Assembly: GCA_017615615.1 (NCBI GenBank) | Contig: JAFZZW010000050.1 | Coordinates: forward strand, 1 to 36,691 | Direction: 5' to 3' | Source of the DNA: Bacteroidales bacterium | GTDB taxonomy: Bacteria > Bacteroidota > Bacteroidia > Bacteroidales > UBA932 | Length of the DNA stretch: 36,691 bases | Shown: positions 15,601 to 25,110 of the stretch, in pieces | Layout of the letters: each line of letters starts with the position of its first letter | Numbering within the stretch: the first letter of the stretch is position 1 | Position numbers and translations under genes: made by a program | Notes under the pieces: model-generated | What the model was told of the DNA's origin: nothing | Databases searched by the model: none | The model's input: only the letters and a program-made list of their open reading frames with translations

Positions 15601-16442
15601 AAACCGTATCCCAGGGTAATCATGAAACTGCCTCCAAGGGTACTGGAGAGCAGCAGTACGGACGCATCCAGCTTGAAGCCGGCATACCTGCCTCCGGCGC
15701 CGAGGGACAGGAAGGAGGGGAGGGCCTTTTCCGGGCTGCCGTAATGGTAGCCGGCACGCAGGAAAGCAATGCCGGCGATGCCGTATTCAGCCCCCACGCC
15801 TGCCATGAACGCTCCGGCAAAGAGATAATCGGCCTCGGCAGAAAGCGTAAGCGAGTGCAACGGCGACCAGTTTCCGCTCAGGGCCGCCATCGTAGGAATG
15901 GCATAATCACCGTATCCGTAATTGACAGGGGTGCCGATATTGCGTCCCGCAAGCCCGACTCCCCATACAGGGGTGTCGTACCTGACGTACAAGTCTCCGC
16001 AGTAACTGCTCCCGGTCACATCCTTTGCAAGCGCGGAAGTGACATTGCCGAGCCTGATCCCGGCAAGAAGCCCGGGAGTGATGAAGAATTCCGCCCCGAT
16101 GGAAATGGAAAGGTCGTACGGCTTGAACAGTTCCCCATACGCGCCGCTCTCGGAAGATACCTCATAAGGAGTGTCCGCAAAGCGCTTGATAGCCCCCGTA
16201 AGGGCAAGATTAGGCAGCACGCGAGCGCGGATATCGCCGCCAAAGATGTTGCAGGGAGCCATACCGGGCGTCCACAGGCCGTAATACAGGCTGACGTCCA
16301 TATTGCCTGACCTTTCCGGGCATGACGTGCCTCCCATGCCGAGGGAGCGGACGTCGGTGGGAATCAGCAGGGACGGAATGCCCTGGGCCGACACGCAGAT
16401 GGCGAAGGAAAGCGCCGTAAGGAGGCAGAGCAAACGTTTCAT
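15597..16442 (-). CDS. PorV/PorQ-family outer-membrane protein
   Basis: 281 residues with a signal peptide (MKRLLCLLTALSFAICVSAQ) followed by IPSLLIPTDVRSLGMGGTS, the opening typical of PorV/PorQ (FadL-like barrel) proteins. The rest is beta-rich and ends with the aromatic residue expected of an outer-membrane barrel (GYGF). PorV shuttles T9SS cargo to the attachment complex; PorQ and related proteins assist. At 281 residues it is shorter than typical PorV (nearer 380). It is the last gene of the locus and its ATG overlaps the stop codon of the S8 peptidase, itself a T9SS substrate. That link suggests, but does not prove, a role in handling this cargo. Confidence 0.75.
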   Translation of the reverse strand: MKRLLCLLTALSFAICVSAQGIPSLLIPTDVRSLGMGGTSCPERSGNMDVSLYYGLWTPGMAPCNIFGGDIRARVLPNLALTGAIKRFADTPYEVSSESGAYGELFKPYDLSISIGAEFFITPGLLAGIRLGNVTSALAKDVTGSSYCGDLYVRYDTPVWGVGLAGRNIGTPVNYGYGDYAIPTMAALSGNWSPLHSLTLSAEADYLFAGAFMAGVGAEYGIAGIAFLRAGYHYGSPEKALPSFLSLGAGGRYAGFKLDASVLLLSSTLGGSFMITLGYGF

Positions 16443-18757
16443 AACTTTGCGATTGTAAAACGTTTGTCTTCACCGAGCCCTTTGAGAAGGACGGAGTAAA
16501 TGCCTGACGGACAGCCGGAAAGGTCGATGGCGTACGGATCGAACGGGCCGGCGGCAACCGTCCCGGAGTAAACGGGCGCTCCGGCTTTGTTGCTGACGGT
16601 TACCGTGTACTCACCCTCGGCGGCGGTCGTTATGTAGAGGACCGACTTCACGGGGTTGGGATACAGGGTGACCGGATGCGATTTATCCTCCACCAGCACT
16701 TTCAGTTCCATCGTACAGGTCCTGTCCAGGATGTCCCTGGCCGTGACGGACAAAGTGGCAAGGCCGTAATTGACCGCACTTACAATCAGCTTTCCGCGGA
16801 CTTCGTTGGTAAAAACGACCTTGGAAGGAGTGTCCGAAATGGAATATACCAGTTCGTCGTCATCTTCGTCTCCTAAATAATCGGCGAGGTTAAGTTCGAC
16901 GCTCTCTCCGGGCGCGGCAAGACGGATGTTGCCGGCCTGACGGATAACGACAGGATCATGATTCACAAGCGTCCGTACCGCAATTATATCGCTGAAGGCG
17001 GAATGATTGCCGATATAATCGGCGGCAGACGCGCTGATATAATAATCGGTTTCCGGAGTGAGGCCGCCTATCCTGAAACTGACGGTTTCACCTGCCTTTG
17101 CAGAATCGGTAATGCAAACCTCCTCCCGGACGCCGTCCGGAGCCGGAGAACCCGAGGCAAGTGATTCCAGGGCTTGCCGGTCCCCGGAAATGAAGAAGCT
17201 GACGGAGTAGGCCTTGATATCGTCTTCATCGGCCGGCACGGGGAAACTCAGGGTAACGCTGTTGGATTTCTTTGACTCGACGGATGCTTCCACCCTGTCC
17301 GGAGGTATTATGCCTCCAAAAGCGAAAGAGCCTCTGGCATCAAGCATGGGACCTACGTTTTTCCCTCCCCTGGAAGCGTTAGCCCCGCCGATCAGGCGCT
17401 CCTTGAGCATGTCGTTGGTGAAACCGGGACCGCCGAAACGGGAGACGATCAGGGCCGCGACTCCGGAAACAAACGGGCAGGCCATCGAAGTGCCTTGATA
17501 ATCATCGTATTTCCCGTCTGCAACCGTACTCAGAATGAACGAGCCCTTCTCGCGGTCGCCTCCAGGGGCACAGATATCGACCCAGTCGCCGTAATTGGAA
17601 TAATAGGAACGTTCGCCGGTAGCGCCTACGGCACCCACTGCAACCACGGGCTCATAAGCCGCCGGCCAGCCCATCCTGAAGCCGTCGTTGCCGGCCGCGA
17701 ACACTACAAGTCCGCCCTTCATAAGGCTGCCCGGAAGCTGGTTGCCCCTTGTGTCACAACCGGCATTGTTGATAAAATAATCGATGAAACGTTTTTCATA
17801 GCCGATCTTGGCACTGAGAGCCTCTTCCTCCGAATCGAAAACGTAGCCCCAGCTGTTGTTGGCTATGAGGGCGCCGTGGTCTGCCGCCCAGACCATCGCC
17901 TGATAAATGTTTCCCTGAAGAAGACTGTCGGGATTGTCCGGGACTTCCCGGAAAATTTCGCACGAGAGAATCTTAACTCCTCCTTTGCCGTCGTATCCGC
18001 CTGCGATGCTGCTGATTCCGGTGCCGTTGTTGTTTACGGCGCCGATTATGCCGGCCACATGGGTGCCATGGTCTCCGGGAACGACTATGTCTTCCGGTTC
18101 ATCATAGACGAAACTGCGGCTTCCGTCCACCGCCACGGGGATACAGGCAGACCGGAGGTCGGGGTGATCCATCTGAACGCCTTCATCGATTATGGCCACG
18201 GTGACGCTGGAAGATCCTGCGGTATACATTTCCCAGACCGGAGTTACGTTTATGTCGATTCCCGCCTTGTATTTGTCTCCAAGGCTTCCGTCGTTGTACA
18301 GAGCCCACTGCTTGGAGGCCATGGGATCGTTGAAAAAGGATGTACGGCGGATACGGCGGTCGGGCTCTGCGGAGACCACCCCCGGAAGGGATGAGAAATC
18401 TCCCGTCGCCTTGGTCGCCGGCCTTGCCGAGGGATCGTACGATATGCGGAAAAACCTGTGAAGGCCGGCCTCACGGTGGCGTGGCTCCCATTCGCCCGCG
18501 TCGGGGATAAGCCTTTCCATGGATGTAGCACCCAGTCCGTTCAGGGCATCCGAAATGCATTCCGGAATGTCCCGGCCGTCGATTAAGCGGTCTGCAACTT
18601 CTTCGGAGAATTCCACTATAACCGCCCCCGGCACAAAGCAGGATGCCGATTCTTTACGTTCTCCGGGCATAAGCTCCGCAGGCTCTATGCCATGCGAGCA
18701 AGCAGCCGCCAGAAATATGGCGGCTGTAAGGGAAATATGAACGAGACGGGACGACAC
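16439..18757 (-). CDS. S8 (subtilisin-like) serine peptidase with T9SS sorting domain
   Basis: 772 residues with a GTG start directly next to the stop of the C10 gene. The signal sequence ends in a lipobox-like LAAAC (Cys20). A pro-region follows to about 135. The catalytic triad is visible: Asp191 in AIIDEGVQMDHPDL, His230 in GDHGTHVAGIIGA and Ser424 in GTSMACPFVSGVAALI. AAGND at 354-358 gives the oxyanion asparagine. A fibronectin type III-like domain and a cadherin-like stretch follow. The last ~80 residues (YPNPVKSVLYI ... DLSGCPSGIYSVLL) form a type A T9SS C-terminal domain. It would degrade proteins at the cell surface. A lipobox together with a T9SS domain is unusual. Confidence 0.92.
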   Translation of the reverse strand: MSSRLVHISLTAAIFLAAACSHGIEPAELMPGERKESASCFVPGAVIVEFSEEVADRLIDGRDIPECISDALNGLGATSMERLIPDAGEWEPRHREAGLHRFFRISYDPSARPATKATGDFSSLPGVVSAEPDRRIRRTSFFNDPMASKQWALYNDGSLGDKYKAGIDINVTPVWEMYTAGSSSVTVAIIDEGVQMDHPDLRSACIPVAVDGSRSFVYDEPEDIVVPGDHGTHVAGIIGAVNNNGTGISSIAGGYDGKGGVKILSCEIFREVPDNPDSLLQGNIYQAMVWAADHGALIANNSWGYVFDSEEEALSAKIGYEKRFIDYFINNAGCDTRGNQLPGSLMKGGLVVFAAGNDGFRMGWPAAYEPVVAVGAVGATGERSYYSNYGDWVDICAPGGDREKGSFILSTVADGKYDDYQGTSMACPFVSGVAALIVSRFGGPGFTNDMLKERLIGGANASRGGKNVGPMLDARGSFAFGGIIPPDRVEASVESKKSNSVTLSFPVPADEDDIKAYSVSFFISGDRQALESLASGSPAPDGVREEVCITDSAKAGETVSFRIGGLTPETDYYISASAADYIGNHSAFSDIIAVRTLVNHDPVVIRQAGNIRLAAPGESVELNLADYLGDEDDDELVYSISDTPSKVVFTNEVRGKLIVSAVNYGLATLSVTARDILDRTCTMELKVLVEDKSHPVTLYPNPVKSVLYITTAAEGEYTVTVSNKAGAPVYSGTVAAGPFDPYAIDLSGCPSGIYSVLLKGLGEDKRFTIAKL

Positions 18758-20467
18758 TTAGTTTACAATGATCTCCCTAACCAGCGTTTCCGTTGAACCT
18801 GTCTTTGTAATGACGGCCTTGACCTCATGGGTGCCGGTCGTAAGGGTTACGGGCTCCGCAGTCTCCACCCCGTCAAAATACCAGACGACTTTGCGTATGA
18901 ACTCTCCGCTTGTGAAAAGCCGGAATTCGAACTTTTCGCCTGCGGAATAAAGCTTCTTGGCGAGGATGAAGCTGGGCACCATCGCGATGCTGTTTATTGT
19001 GCCGTTCTTGACGTCGTAACGCAGTATGGTGTAATCACTTTCGTCCGTCAGCTTTACGGCCAGCGCCAGACGGTCGGAGAAGGCGGCGTTGTCGGGGAGC
19101 ATGCACTCGGTGAAGCGGATGCCCTCGTAGTAAAGGGACTTGATTTCCTTGATAACGGCGCTGCTCACTTTGTCTTTGATATTGCCGTCCTTGTCGGTGA
19201 GCACTATCATGAACGGCCCGCGGAACGTCGCATAACCGTCATTCTCTACACGGTTGGCCTCGATGGTGAAAGTCTTGCCTTTCTCGATCTTTCCGGAGAC
19301 AAGCGAAATGCCGGCGCCTTTAAGGGATATGAAAGGAATAGCCTCCGAGGCTTTCTCCGGATCGGGGCTCAGGCCCAATATGGCGCCTGCATCATTGGAG
19401 AAGCGAAGGCCGTCGACTTCAAGGTCCAGGGTGTAGAAGGCGTTGTTGGAGCCGGACCAGCCCCAGTTGAGGCTGAACAATCCGTTGTCGTCATAACCGT
19501 CCACGATGAAGGCGTGGCCGCCTGCCCCTCCGGCATCCTGGGCATTGTAGTATATCGGCCTGTCTTTGTCGATTTCGGCCTTGAGCATGGACTCCCATTC
19601 TTCGGGGGTGAACAGGTCCTTGTGGTACAGGACGGCGTTGGCACTGTACCCCATGAACTTTGCAAGTGCTGGCGGGACGTTGGCGGAAACCGCCCCCGAG
19701 CCGGACGACGAGTAATCCATCTTGACCATGACACCGCAGTCGTGCATTATCCTGGCGATCTGATCCTTCTGCTCGTCGGAGGCGTCCTTGACGTCCTGCG
19801 CCTTCAGGGGCATGGATTCCCAGTCATAGACGTGGTCGGAGATGGAAAAGCCCGGTATGGAGTACCCCAGGCTGGATGTGACATATCCGGACAAAGTACC
19901 GGATCCGTGCTCCGGGTACTTGTAATACCGCATCAAGATGGACATGGCGGTAGCGACACATCCGGTAACGGCGCGTGAGCCATCCGGCATCACACATTCT
20001 TTGTTATACGGATATCCCTGGTCCCACTGGGCGGTTTCCAATACCTTGGGGCCGTTCCCGGCCTTGGTCATGGGCCTTGCAGGATTGGCCCACTCCCTCA
20101 TGGTTTTCCTGTCCGGCTCGATGTTGCTGCTGCGGACGACGGCTATGTCCTTCTCCAGGACGTCAAACCATGCCTGCAGGTTGGCGGGCATCGATTTATG
20201 CTTGAAACTGCCGGTATATGAATAGCCCAGAAGCGGTTTGACGGATTCTTCACCGGAGACGATGACAAATCCGCCGCCCTTGCGGTTGATGGCATAGAAC
20301 GCAGGATGCGAGGATGAAGAACCGGTCCACACAAGCTCGAGGTTCCCGGTGGAACTCTCCCCGAAGAACTGAGAAGCGTAACGAAGGGCCTCATCCTTGC
20401 CGATTTCCCTGGAGAAAACGGTTACGGACACAAGAAACAGCCCGAAAACTAAAAGCGAACGTTTCAT
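18758..20467 (-). CDS. C10-family (streptopain-like) cysteine peptidase
   Basis: 569 residues from the ATG at 20467, which opens the signal peptide MKRSLLVFGLFLVSVTVFS; the frame is open further upstream without signal features. Residues about 20-120 are the Spi-type propeptide that inhibits the enzyme until cleaved. The catalytic domain has Cys170 in AVTGCVATAMSILMRYY and His318 in GGHAFIVDGYDDNG, followed by SLNWGWSG. These match streptopain, interpain and prtT. The C-terminal ~190 residues are Ig-like beta domains. No T9SS sorting domain is visible, so it may stay periplasmic or be released differently. It starts 1 nt after the DUF5689-type gene and abuts the S8 peptidase gene. Confidence 0.92.
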   Translation of the reverse strand: MKRSLLVFGLFLVSVTVFSREIGKDEALRYASQFFGESSTGNLELVWTGSSSSHPAFYAINRKGGGFVIVSGEESVKPLLGYSYTGSFKHKSMPANLQAWFDVLEKDIAVVRSSNIEPDRKTMREWANPARPMTKAGNGPKVLETAQWDQGYPYNKECVMPDGSRAVTGCVATAMSILMRYYKYPEHGSGTLSGYVTSSLGYSIPGFSISDHVYDWESMPLKAQDVKDASDEQKDQIARIMHDCGVMVKMDYSSSGSGAVSANVPPALAKFMGYSANAVLYHKDLFTPEEWESMLKAEIDKDRPIYYNAQDAGGAGGHAFIVDGYDDNGLFSLNWGWSGSNNAFYTLDLEVDGLRFSNDAGAILGLSPDPEKASEAIPFISLKGAGISLVSGKIEKGKTFTIEANRVENDGYATFRGPFMIVLTDKDGNIKDKVSSAVIKEIKSLYYEGIRFTECMLPDNAAFSDRLALAVKLTDESDYTILRYDVKNGTINSIAMVPSFILAKKLYSAGEKFEFRLFTSGEFIRKVVWYFDGVETAEPVTLTTGTHEVKAVITKTGSTETLVREIIVN

Positions 20468-20468
20468 A

Positions 20469-21479
20469 CTACTGCGCCTCCTCTGCAATTTTGACGACAT
20501 AGCCGGTATCGGTCGTATAATCCATGAGCCAGAGTTTGCCGCCGGAAGTCTTCTCAACGAAAACGGTTACGGTAGAAGCAGGGAAATCTTCAAGCCCGAT
20601 GGACGAGATATCCATGGAGAGCTGCATTCCGTTCTTGAAAGTCTTGGGGAATTTGAATGTGAGTACCCATTCCTCGTCGAAATTCTGGAGACGGAACTCA
20701 CGTACATCATCTATAGTAGATGAAGCATACTGGTCGGATCCTGCCCTGTAAACTTTTTGAGCCCTGGGGCTCGAAGACGCGGAAGCATAAACGCCGAATG
20801 CGCTCTGGGATGCGAGCGGAGACGATATTTCATGCTCGATGAAGTCGTCTGCGCTCAGGACATAACAGGAAGCGGACGTAGGGTAACAGATTATGTCGCC
20901 CTGCGAGCCGTCAGGGATCACCAGATCCGCCGGGCGGCAGGTGGCAGATATCTGAACTCCCATCTGGGAGAAACTGCCGGAGCCGCCGGCGGATCCGTCG
21001 AATCCGTTGACGAAGGTAATATTCTCCAGCTTCACCCTCCGGTGGGCCCATTTGCTCTTGTCGGACAGGATCTCCGCAAGGGAGAGGCTGGTGCAAGGGA
21101 TTGTCTGGACCGTACTCACGGTGGCTCCGGAGACGTCGATGGCCGAGAGAACGAGGGCTCCCGAGGTGTTGCGGGACTTGCCCGTGACGTGCCCGTCATA
21201 CTTCTGACCGGCAAGGAGTCCGTGGCCGCTGCAATTGAGCTGGGCTCCGCAGGTGCCGTCCTCCAACTGGGCGTAATTCTGAAATACCGCGGTGACGATG
21301 AGGTCCTTGATATTGATATCGAATTCCGCCGATGAAGACGTGGACAATTCAAGCAGCTGGGCGAGCGTCGTGTACTCGATCTCCGGCGGATCGTCAGGCT
21401 TGGGGTCTTTGCAGGAAGATACTGCGCAGACGGCAAGGAGAGCAATCAGCACGGATTGTATTACCTTCTTGTTTTTCAT
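20469..21479 (-). CDS. DUF5689-type surface lipoprotein
   Basis: 336 residues with a lipoprotein signal (MKNKKVIQSVLIALLAVCAVSSC). The N-terminal half (about 35-215) has the pattern of DUF5689 proteins: a TTLAQLLEL start, VFQNYAQLEDGTCGAQLNC and WAHRRVKLENITF, an OB-like fold often found in Bacteroidota surface lipoproteins and nucleases. The C-terminal ~110 residues look like a small beta domain ending in LWLMDYTTDTGYVVKIAEEAQ. It lies between the SusE/F-like gene (with a terminator between) and the C10 peptidase gene. It probably binds substrate or partner proteins at the surface. The domain name is from recall of the motif pattern and is moderately sure. Confidence 0.7.
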   Translation of the reverse strand: MKNKKVIQSVLIALLAVCAVSSCKDPKPDDPPEIEYTTLAQLLELSTSSSAEFDINIKDLIVTAVFQNYAQLEDGTCGAQLNCSGHGLLAGQKYDGHVTGKSRNTSGALVLSAIDVSGATVSTVQTIPCTSLSLAEILSDKSKWAHRRVKLENITFVNGFDGSAGGSGSFSQMGVQISATCRPADLVIPDGSQGDIICYPTSASCYVLSADDFIEHEISSPLASQSAFGVYASASSSPRAQKVYRAGSDQYASSTIDDVREFRLQNFDEEWVLTFKFPKTFKNGMQLSMDISSIGLEDFPASTVTVFVEKTSGGKLWLMDYTTDTGYVVKIAEEAQ

Positions 21480-21493
21480 TTTCTTTCAGTTGT

Positions 21494-21523
21494 AAAAGGG
21501 CGGTCACGAAGGGCCGCCCTTTG
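21494..21523 (-). terminator. terminator after the SusC-SusD-SusE/F-like genes
   Basis: A 9-bp GC-rich stem (21495-21503 with 21514-21522) with a 10-nt loop is followed on the minus strand by TTTT. It lies 27 nt after the SusE/F-like stop and 15 nt before the DUF5689-type start. No separate promoter is visible in the 70-nt gap, so the peptidase genes probably depend on read-through past this hairpin. Confidence 0.7.
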
Positions 21524-21549
21524 GGATTTGTCAATGGAAGCAGTCAAGA

Positions 21550-23505
21550 CTACCTCTCATTTCCGGTCTCGGCGTCGGAGAATCTCCTGTTCTTGCTAAT
21601 CCTGTATGCGGGTTTGCTCCAGCCCTGGGAAACGGGCAGCAACTTGGCGTCGATTCCGTGGGCAATGCCAACGTATGGAAGATCGTTGGTCTGGTTGGGA
21701 TTCTTGATCATCCTGGCCTTAGCCACAGAAGCGCCAGCAGGAGCGGGATCCGTTGCGTGCTCGAGAATGAAAGTCTTGGTTGAACCGAACTTATTCTCAA
21801 CGTAGAAGAGCATTCCAAAGTTGGTGGAGGCGGGCAGGGGGTTGTTGGAACCGCCATAAAGGAACGCGCAGCCGTCTTCGGAGTTAATATCAGCCAGATC
21901 TTCATCGTCAAGTGCAGAACCTGCAGCGATGATAGCATCTGCGCCATAACTCTCCAGATAACCGTCAAGGGTCTCCTTCAGGGTAAGGAAGGTAACACCC
22001 TTGGTGATGTCCTTGCCGATGGCATAGAAGCAAATGCTGTTGTATGAGTAGTAACCATACTGAGCGGCTATAGCTCCGTAAACCTGATCGGGAGCGAGGA
22101 GGTAAGCCTCACACTCGACATCCGTGGGCTCGGCGTTGATACCGGGGAAGTAGAAATCGAGAGCCTCGGCAAAGAGGGTCTTGAGCTCGGTGTTCTCACC
22201 CTTGTCGTTCTTGTCACCCTCCACGAAAGGAACGGCGACCAGAGTGTACAGACCGGGCTCGATTGCGGGCTGGATCTTTGCGTAGGACTCCTTAAGCACG
22301 ATGGTGTTGACACCCTCACCGCCGGCAGCGATGGCCGCGAGAGTCTCGACAGGATTGGCATCCTGAGGGGTGATCATGTACTTGACGGTATCGTAGAACT
22401 TGGAGCTCTTCTTGGTGGAGGTGAAGCTGAGGATCGGGAACGGCTCGAGAGTCGGGCTGACGAACATTCCTTCATAAGCAAGATCCAGGGTGTAGTCGCC
22501 GAAGTTGGCACCTGCGAAGTAGTCAGCATCACCACCGCCGGTGTAACGGCCGAGGTAAGCATCGGGATCTGAAGGATAACCTGCGATGTACTGGTCTGCA
22601 AGGTAGAATGTTCCGTTGCCGTCGTAGTAAGGATAGTAGTCCTCGGGATAAGCATCGCGGAAAGCGTCGCAGAATGCGAACCAGTCTTCGGTGCCTTCCA
22701 CTGCGCCTGCGCCGTTACCATAACCCTTGTCTGCGCCGTAGCCGACGCCGTTCTTCATTGCCCAATAGTGGTTGTAGAATGCGGGCTCGTCGGAGAACCA
22801 GGTCCTGCCGTTCTTGTTCTCGTAACCCATCCACTGAACGGGAACGTAGCAGCGGTTGGTTTCGGGGTTCCAGTACCAGATATAATCCTGGACATCATAT
22901 TCGCCGCCACCTTCGATGGTGTCGTGACCGAAGCACTCGGTTATGCGGCAGATACGGAGGGTGGGAGAAAGCTCCTGGTATTCCATGACCTTCTCCTCTT
23001 CCTCTCCCCAGTAAGGGACTTCGTAGAGGATACCGTCGTCGAATTTGATCCAGGGAAGCTCGATACCGGCCTCGATGGTGACTGAACTGCGTCCGTAGGG
23101 AGTGGTCATGGCCTCGTCCGCTATGGAGAGCGTCAGTTTGTGGAAGTTGTTCATTCCGAGGGCGTCGAGATCTTTAACGGTAATGGGGATCTTGACGGTC
23201 TCCACCCACTCGGGGAAGGAGACGGTTCCGGGCACGGAGAAGAATTCAATGCCTTCGCCGGAAGCCGTGATGGGGACATCGACGGCCTCGAGGTTCTGGG
23301 ACCCGCGCTGGATAGGGACTTCGAACATAGTAGAACCCTGAGCCATGGCGATCCTGTCACCGAGGCTGGACGGGAAGAATACCTGCTCTCCGTCGGTCGG
23401 CGCTGCTCTGTGATATTCGGGGACCTCTGTCTTGTCGCAAGCTGCGAGAGTCAGGGCCGCGAAAGCAAGGGCGAACAAATAAGTCTTTATGTATTTCATA
23501 ATCAT
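21550..23505 (-). CDS. SusE/SusF-like surface lipoprotein
   Basis: 651 residues with a lipoprotein signal (MKYIKTYLFALAFAALTLAAC). The start at 23505 overlaps the susD-like stop as TAATG; an ATG two codons later (23499) is as likely. Residues about 40-165 look like a Calx-beta-type domain (VEIPITVKDLDAL... SSVTIEAGIELPW). The rest is rich in Tyr, Gly and Asp, beta-like, and not recognised. Position directly after SusC and SusD suggests a surface ligand-binding partner of the transporter. The ligand is unknown. Confidence 0.7.
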   Translation of the reverse strand: MIMKYIKTYLFALAFAALTLAACDKTEVPEYHRAAPTDGEQVFFPSSLGDRIAMAQGSTMFEVPIQRGSQNLEAVDVPITASGEGIEFFSVPGTVSFPEWVETVKIPITVKDLDALGMNNFHKLTLSIADEAMTTPYGRSSVTIEAGIELPWIKFDDGILYEVPYWGEEEEKVMEYQELSPTLRICRITECFGHDTIEGGGEYDVQDYIWYWNPETNRCYVPVQWMGYENKNGRTWFSDEPAFYNHYWAMKNGVGYGADKGYGNGAGAVEGTEDWFAFCDAFRDAYPEDYYPYYDGNGTFYLADQYIAGYPSDPDAYLGRYTGGGDADYFAGANFGDYTLDLAYEGMFVSPTLEPFPILSFTSTKKSSKFYDTVKYMITPQDANPVETLAAIAAGGEGVNTIVLKESYAKIQPAIEPGLYTLVAVPFVEGDKNDKGENTELKTLFAEALDFYFPGINAEPTDVECEAYLLAPDQVYGAIAAQYGYYSYNSICFYAIGKDITKGVTFLTLKETLDGYLESYGADAIIAAGSALDDEDLADINSEDGCAFLYGGSNNPLPASTNFGMLFYVENKFGSTKTFILEHATDPAPAGASVAKARMIKNPNQTNDLPYVGIAHGIDAKLLPVSQGWSKPAYRISKNRRFSDAETGNER

Positions 23506-25097
23506 TACTCTTTATTAAGCATGGCGTCGGTAGGATCCGGATTGTTCCAGTCCTTGAGAGCAGGATTGTTCTGGATCTCAACCTCGGGGATAGGGAAGTT
23601 CATGTTGGGCTTGATGCCGTCGCAGTTGAACAGGAAGTTGGTACCGGGAGCGTTGCTTCCCTCGTAGTCCTGATAGACACCGGTCTTGAGGCGCTTGTTG
23701 TCGTGGAATGAAATACCTTCACCCCAGAACTCGACCTTCTTCTGGAAGACATACTCGTCTGCGAACTCCTCGAAGGTGCTGGCAGAGAAGGAGTACTCCT
23801 TGTCACGATAGGTCTTGACGAAGTTGACGAGAGCCTCTACACCGTCGGCAAGGTTGTCGTGAGCCTTGGCCTCGGCCTCGATGTAATACATTTCCTCAAC
23901 ACGCATGAGAGGGAAATCGCATGCGCCACCGACGGAATAGGTCTCGAAGTCACCATTCCTGCAGCGGAACTTAAGGGAAGTATAATCGGGAAGTTCGTCG
24001 AACCAGTCGTTGTCACGGACAGTCTTGTAGTCGTAGTAGTCCTTCTTGGCAGGATCAACCCAGCTGTGCTTGCGCCAGTCGGTAGCGGGAATGCGGTCGT
24101 AGAGGGCCTTGTCGATACCGGGAACGGTAAGGGAGGCATAGCCCCAGTCGGACTCAGCGGCGATCCAGCCGGTGAAGTTGCAAAGGTTGCCCATATTCTC
24201 GGCGGAATAGGAGTCATACCACATCCAGGCGTCGTTGACGGTGTTGAAACCGGTGGTGGGGTTCTCCCACTGCTCCTGGGTAAGAGGGGTGCATCCGGAA
24301 GCCTCGATGGCCTTGCGGGCGTACTCAGCAGCCTGGGCGTACTTGGCGTCAAGCATGAGGACCTTGGCACGGATACCGTAAACAACGGCGAGGCTGGGGG
24401 CCATCTTGTTGGCGGGGGTGAAGCCGGCGAGGTACTGCTCGGCAAGGTCGAGGTCGCCGAGGATGAACTTGATCATGTCGTCGTGCTTTGCACGGGGATT
24501 GTCCTTGGCTTCAGCCTCGGTGGTCTTCTCCGTTACGATAGGGACGGTCAGTCCGAGGACCTTGCTGCAGTCGGTGTACTTGTTCTCTACGGGCTCGTAC
24601 ATGCTGGTGAGCATGAAGTAGTCGAAAGCACGGAAGGCATAAGCCTGTCCGAGGTAACCGAGCTGGGCGTCGCTTGCGGTCTCGGGATCGATAGCCGCGA
24701 TAATGTCGTTGGCGCTCTTTACGAACATATAGAGAGTACGCCAGGGGACATAGACGTTACGACCGTTGTTGGGCATGAAGTTCTTGGTCGTGCTGAAGTT
24801 CTGGTAGTGGTCGTATCCTGCGTCGCCTACTGCGTACATTTCAGCAGTCATCTCGGCGAATGCGATCATGAAGAAAGGATAAGCCATATCGGTCTCGTAG
24901 GTCTGTTCTCCGTAGATGAGGTAACCCTGCGACATCTGGGCGGGGACACCGTTTACGGAAGCCTGGAGAGCCGAAGCTGAACCACCGACCTGCTCGGCCG
25001 TTGCAGTGGCGCTCTGAGGGAATGTCTCGTGAATGCACCCTGTCAGAACGAAGACTGCGAGAACGGCAGCGAAAACGGATTTGAGTATATTTTTCAT
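23505..25097 (-). CDS. RagB/SusD-family nutrient-binding lipoprotein
   Basis: 530 residues from the ATG at 25097 (MKNILKSVFAAVLAVFVLTGC, lipobox cysteine 21); a TTG upstream is not needed. SusD features are present: an N-terminal helical region with YVPWRTLYMFVKSANDII, the TPR-like segment LGQAYAFRAFDYFMLTSMYEPV, AEYARKAIEASG, and a C-terminal NPDPTDAMLNKE-type end with a PIPEVEIQNNPAL motif typical of the family. SusD lids the paired SusC barrel and captures ligand at the cell surface. It starts 13 nt after the SusC-like stop. Confidence 0.93.
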   Translation of the reverse strand: MKNILKSVFAAVLAVFVLTGCIHETFPQSATATAEQVGGSASALQASVNGVPAQMSQGYLIYGEQTYETDMAYPFFMIAFAEMTAEMYAVGDAGYDHYQNFSTTKNFMPNNGRNVYVPWRTLYMFVKSANDIIAAIDPETASDAQLGYLGQAYAFRAFDYFMLTSMYEPVENKYTDCSKVLGLTVPIVTEKTTEAEAKDNPRAKHDDMIKFILGDLDLAEQYLAGFTPANKMAPSLAVVYGIRAKVLMLDAKYAQAAEYARKAIEASGCTPLTQEQWENPTTGFNTVNDAWMWYDSYSAENMGNLCNFTGWIAAESDWGYASLTVPGIDKALYDRIPATDWRKHSWVDPAKKDYYDYKTVRDNDWFDELPDYTSLKFRCRNGDFETYSVGGACDFPLMRVEEMYYIEAEAKAHDNLADGVEALVNFVKTYRDKEYSFSASTFEEFADEYVFQKKVEFWGEGISFHDNKRLKTGVYQDYEGSNAPGTNFLFNCDGIKPNMNFPIPEVEIQNNPALKDWNNPDPTDAMLNKE

Positions 25098-25110
25098 ATT
25101 CGGATGCAAT

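Noticed and set aside
20468..20557. Longer N-terminus for the C10 peptidase
   Set aside because: The upstream residues overlap the DUF5689-type gene and lack a signal; the ATG at 20467 begins a clean signal peptide.
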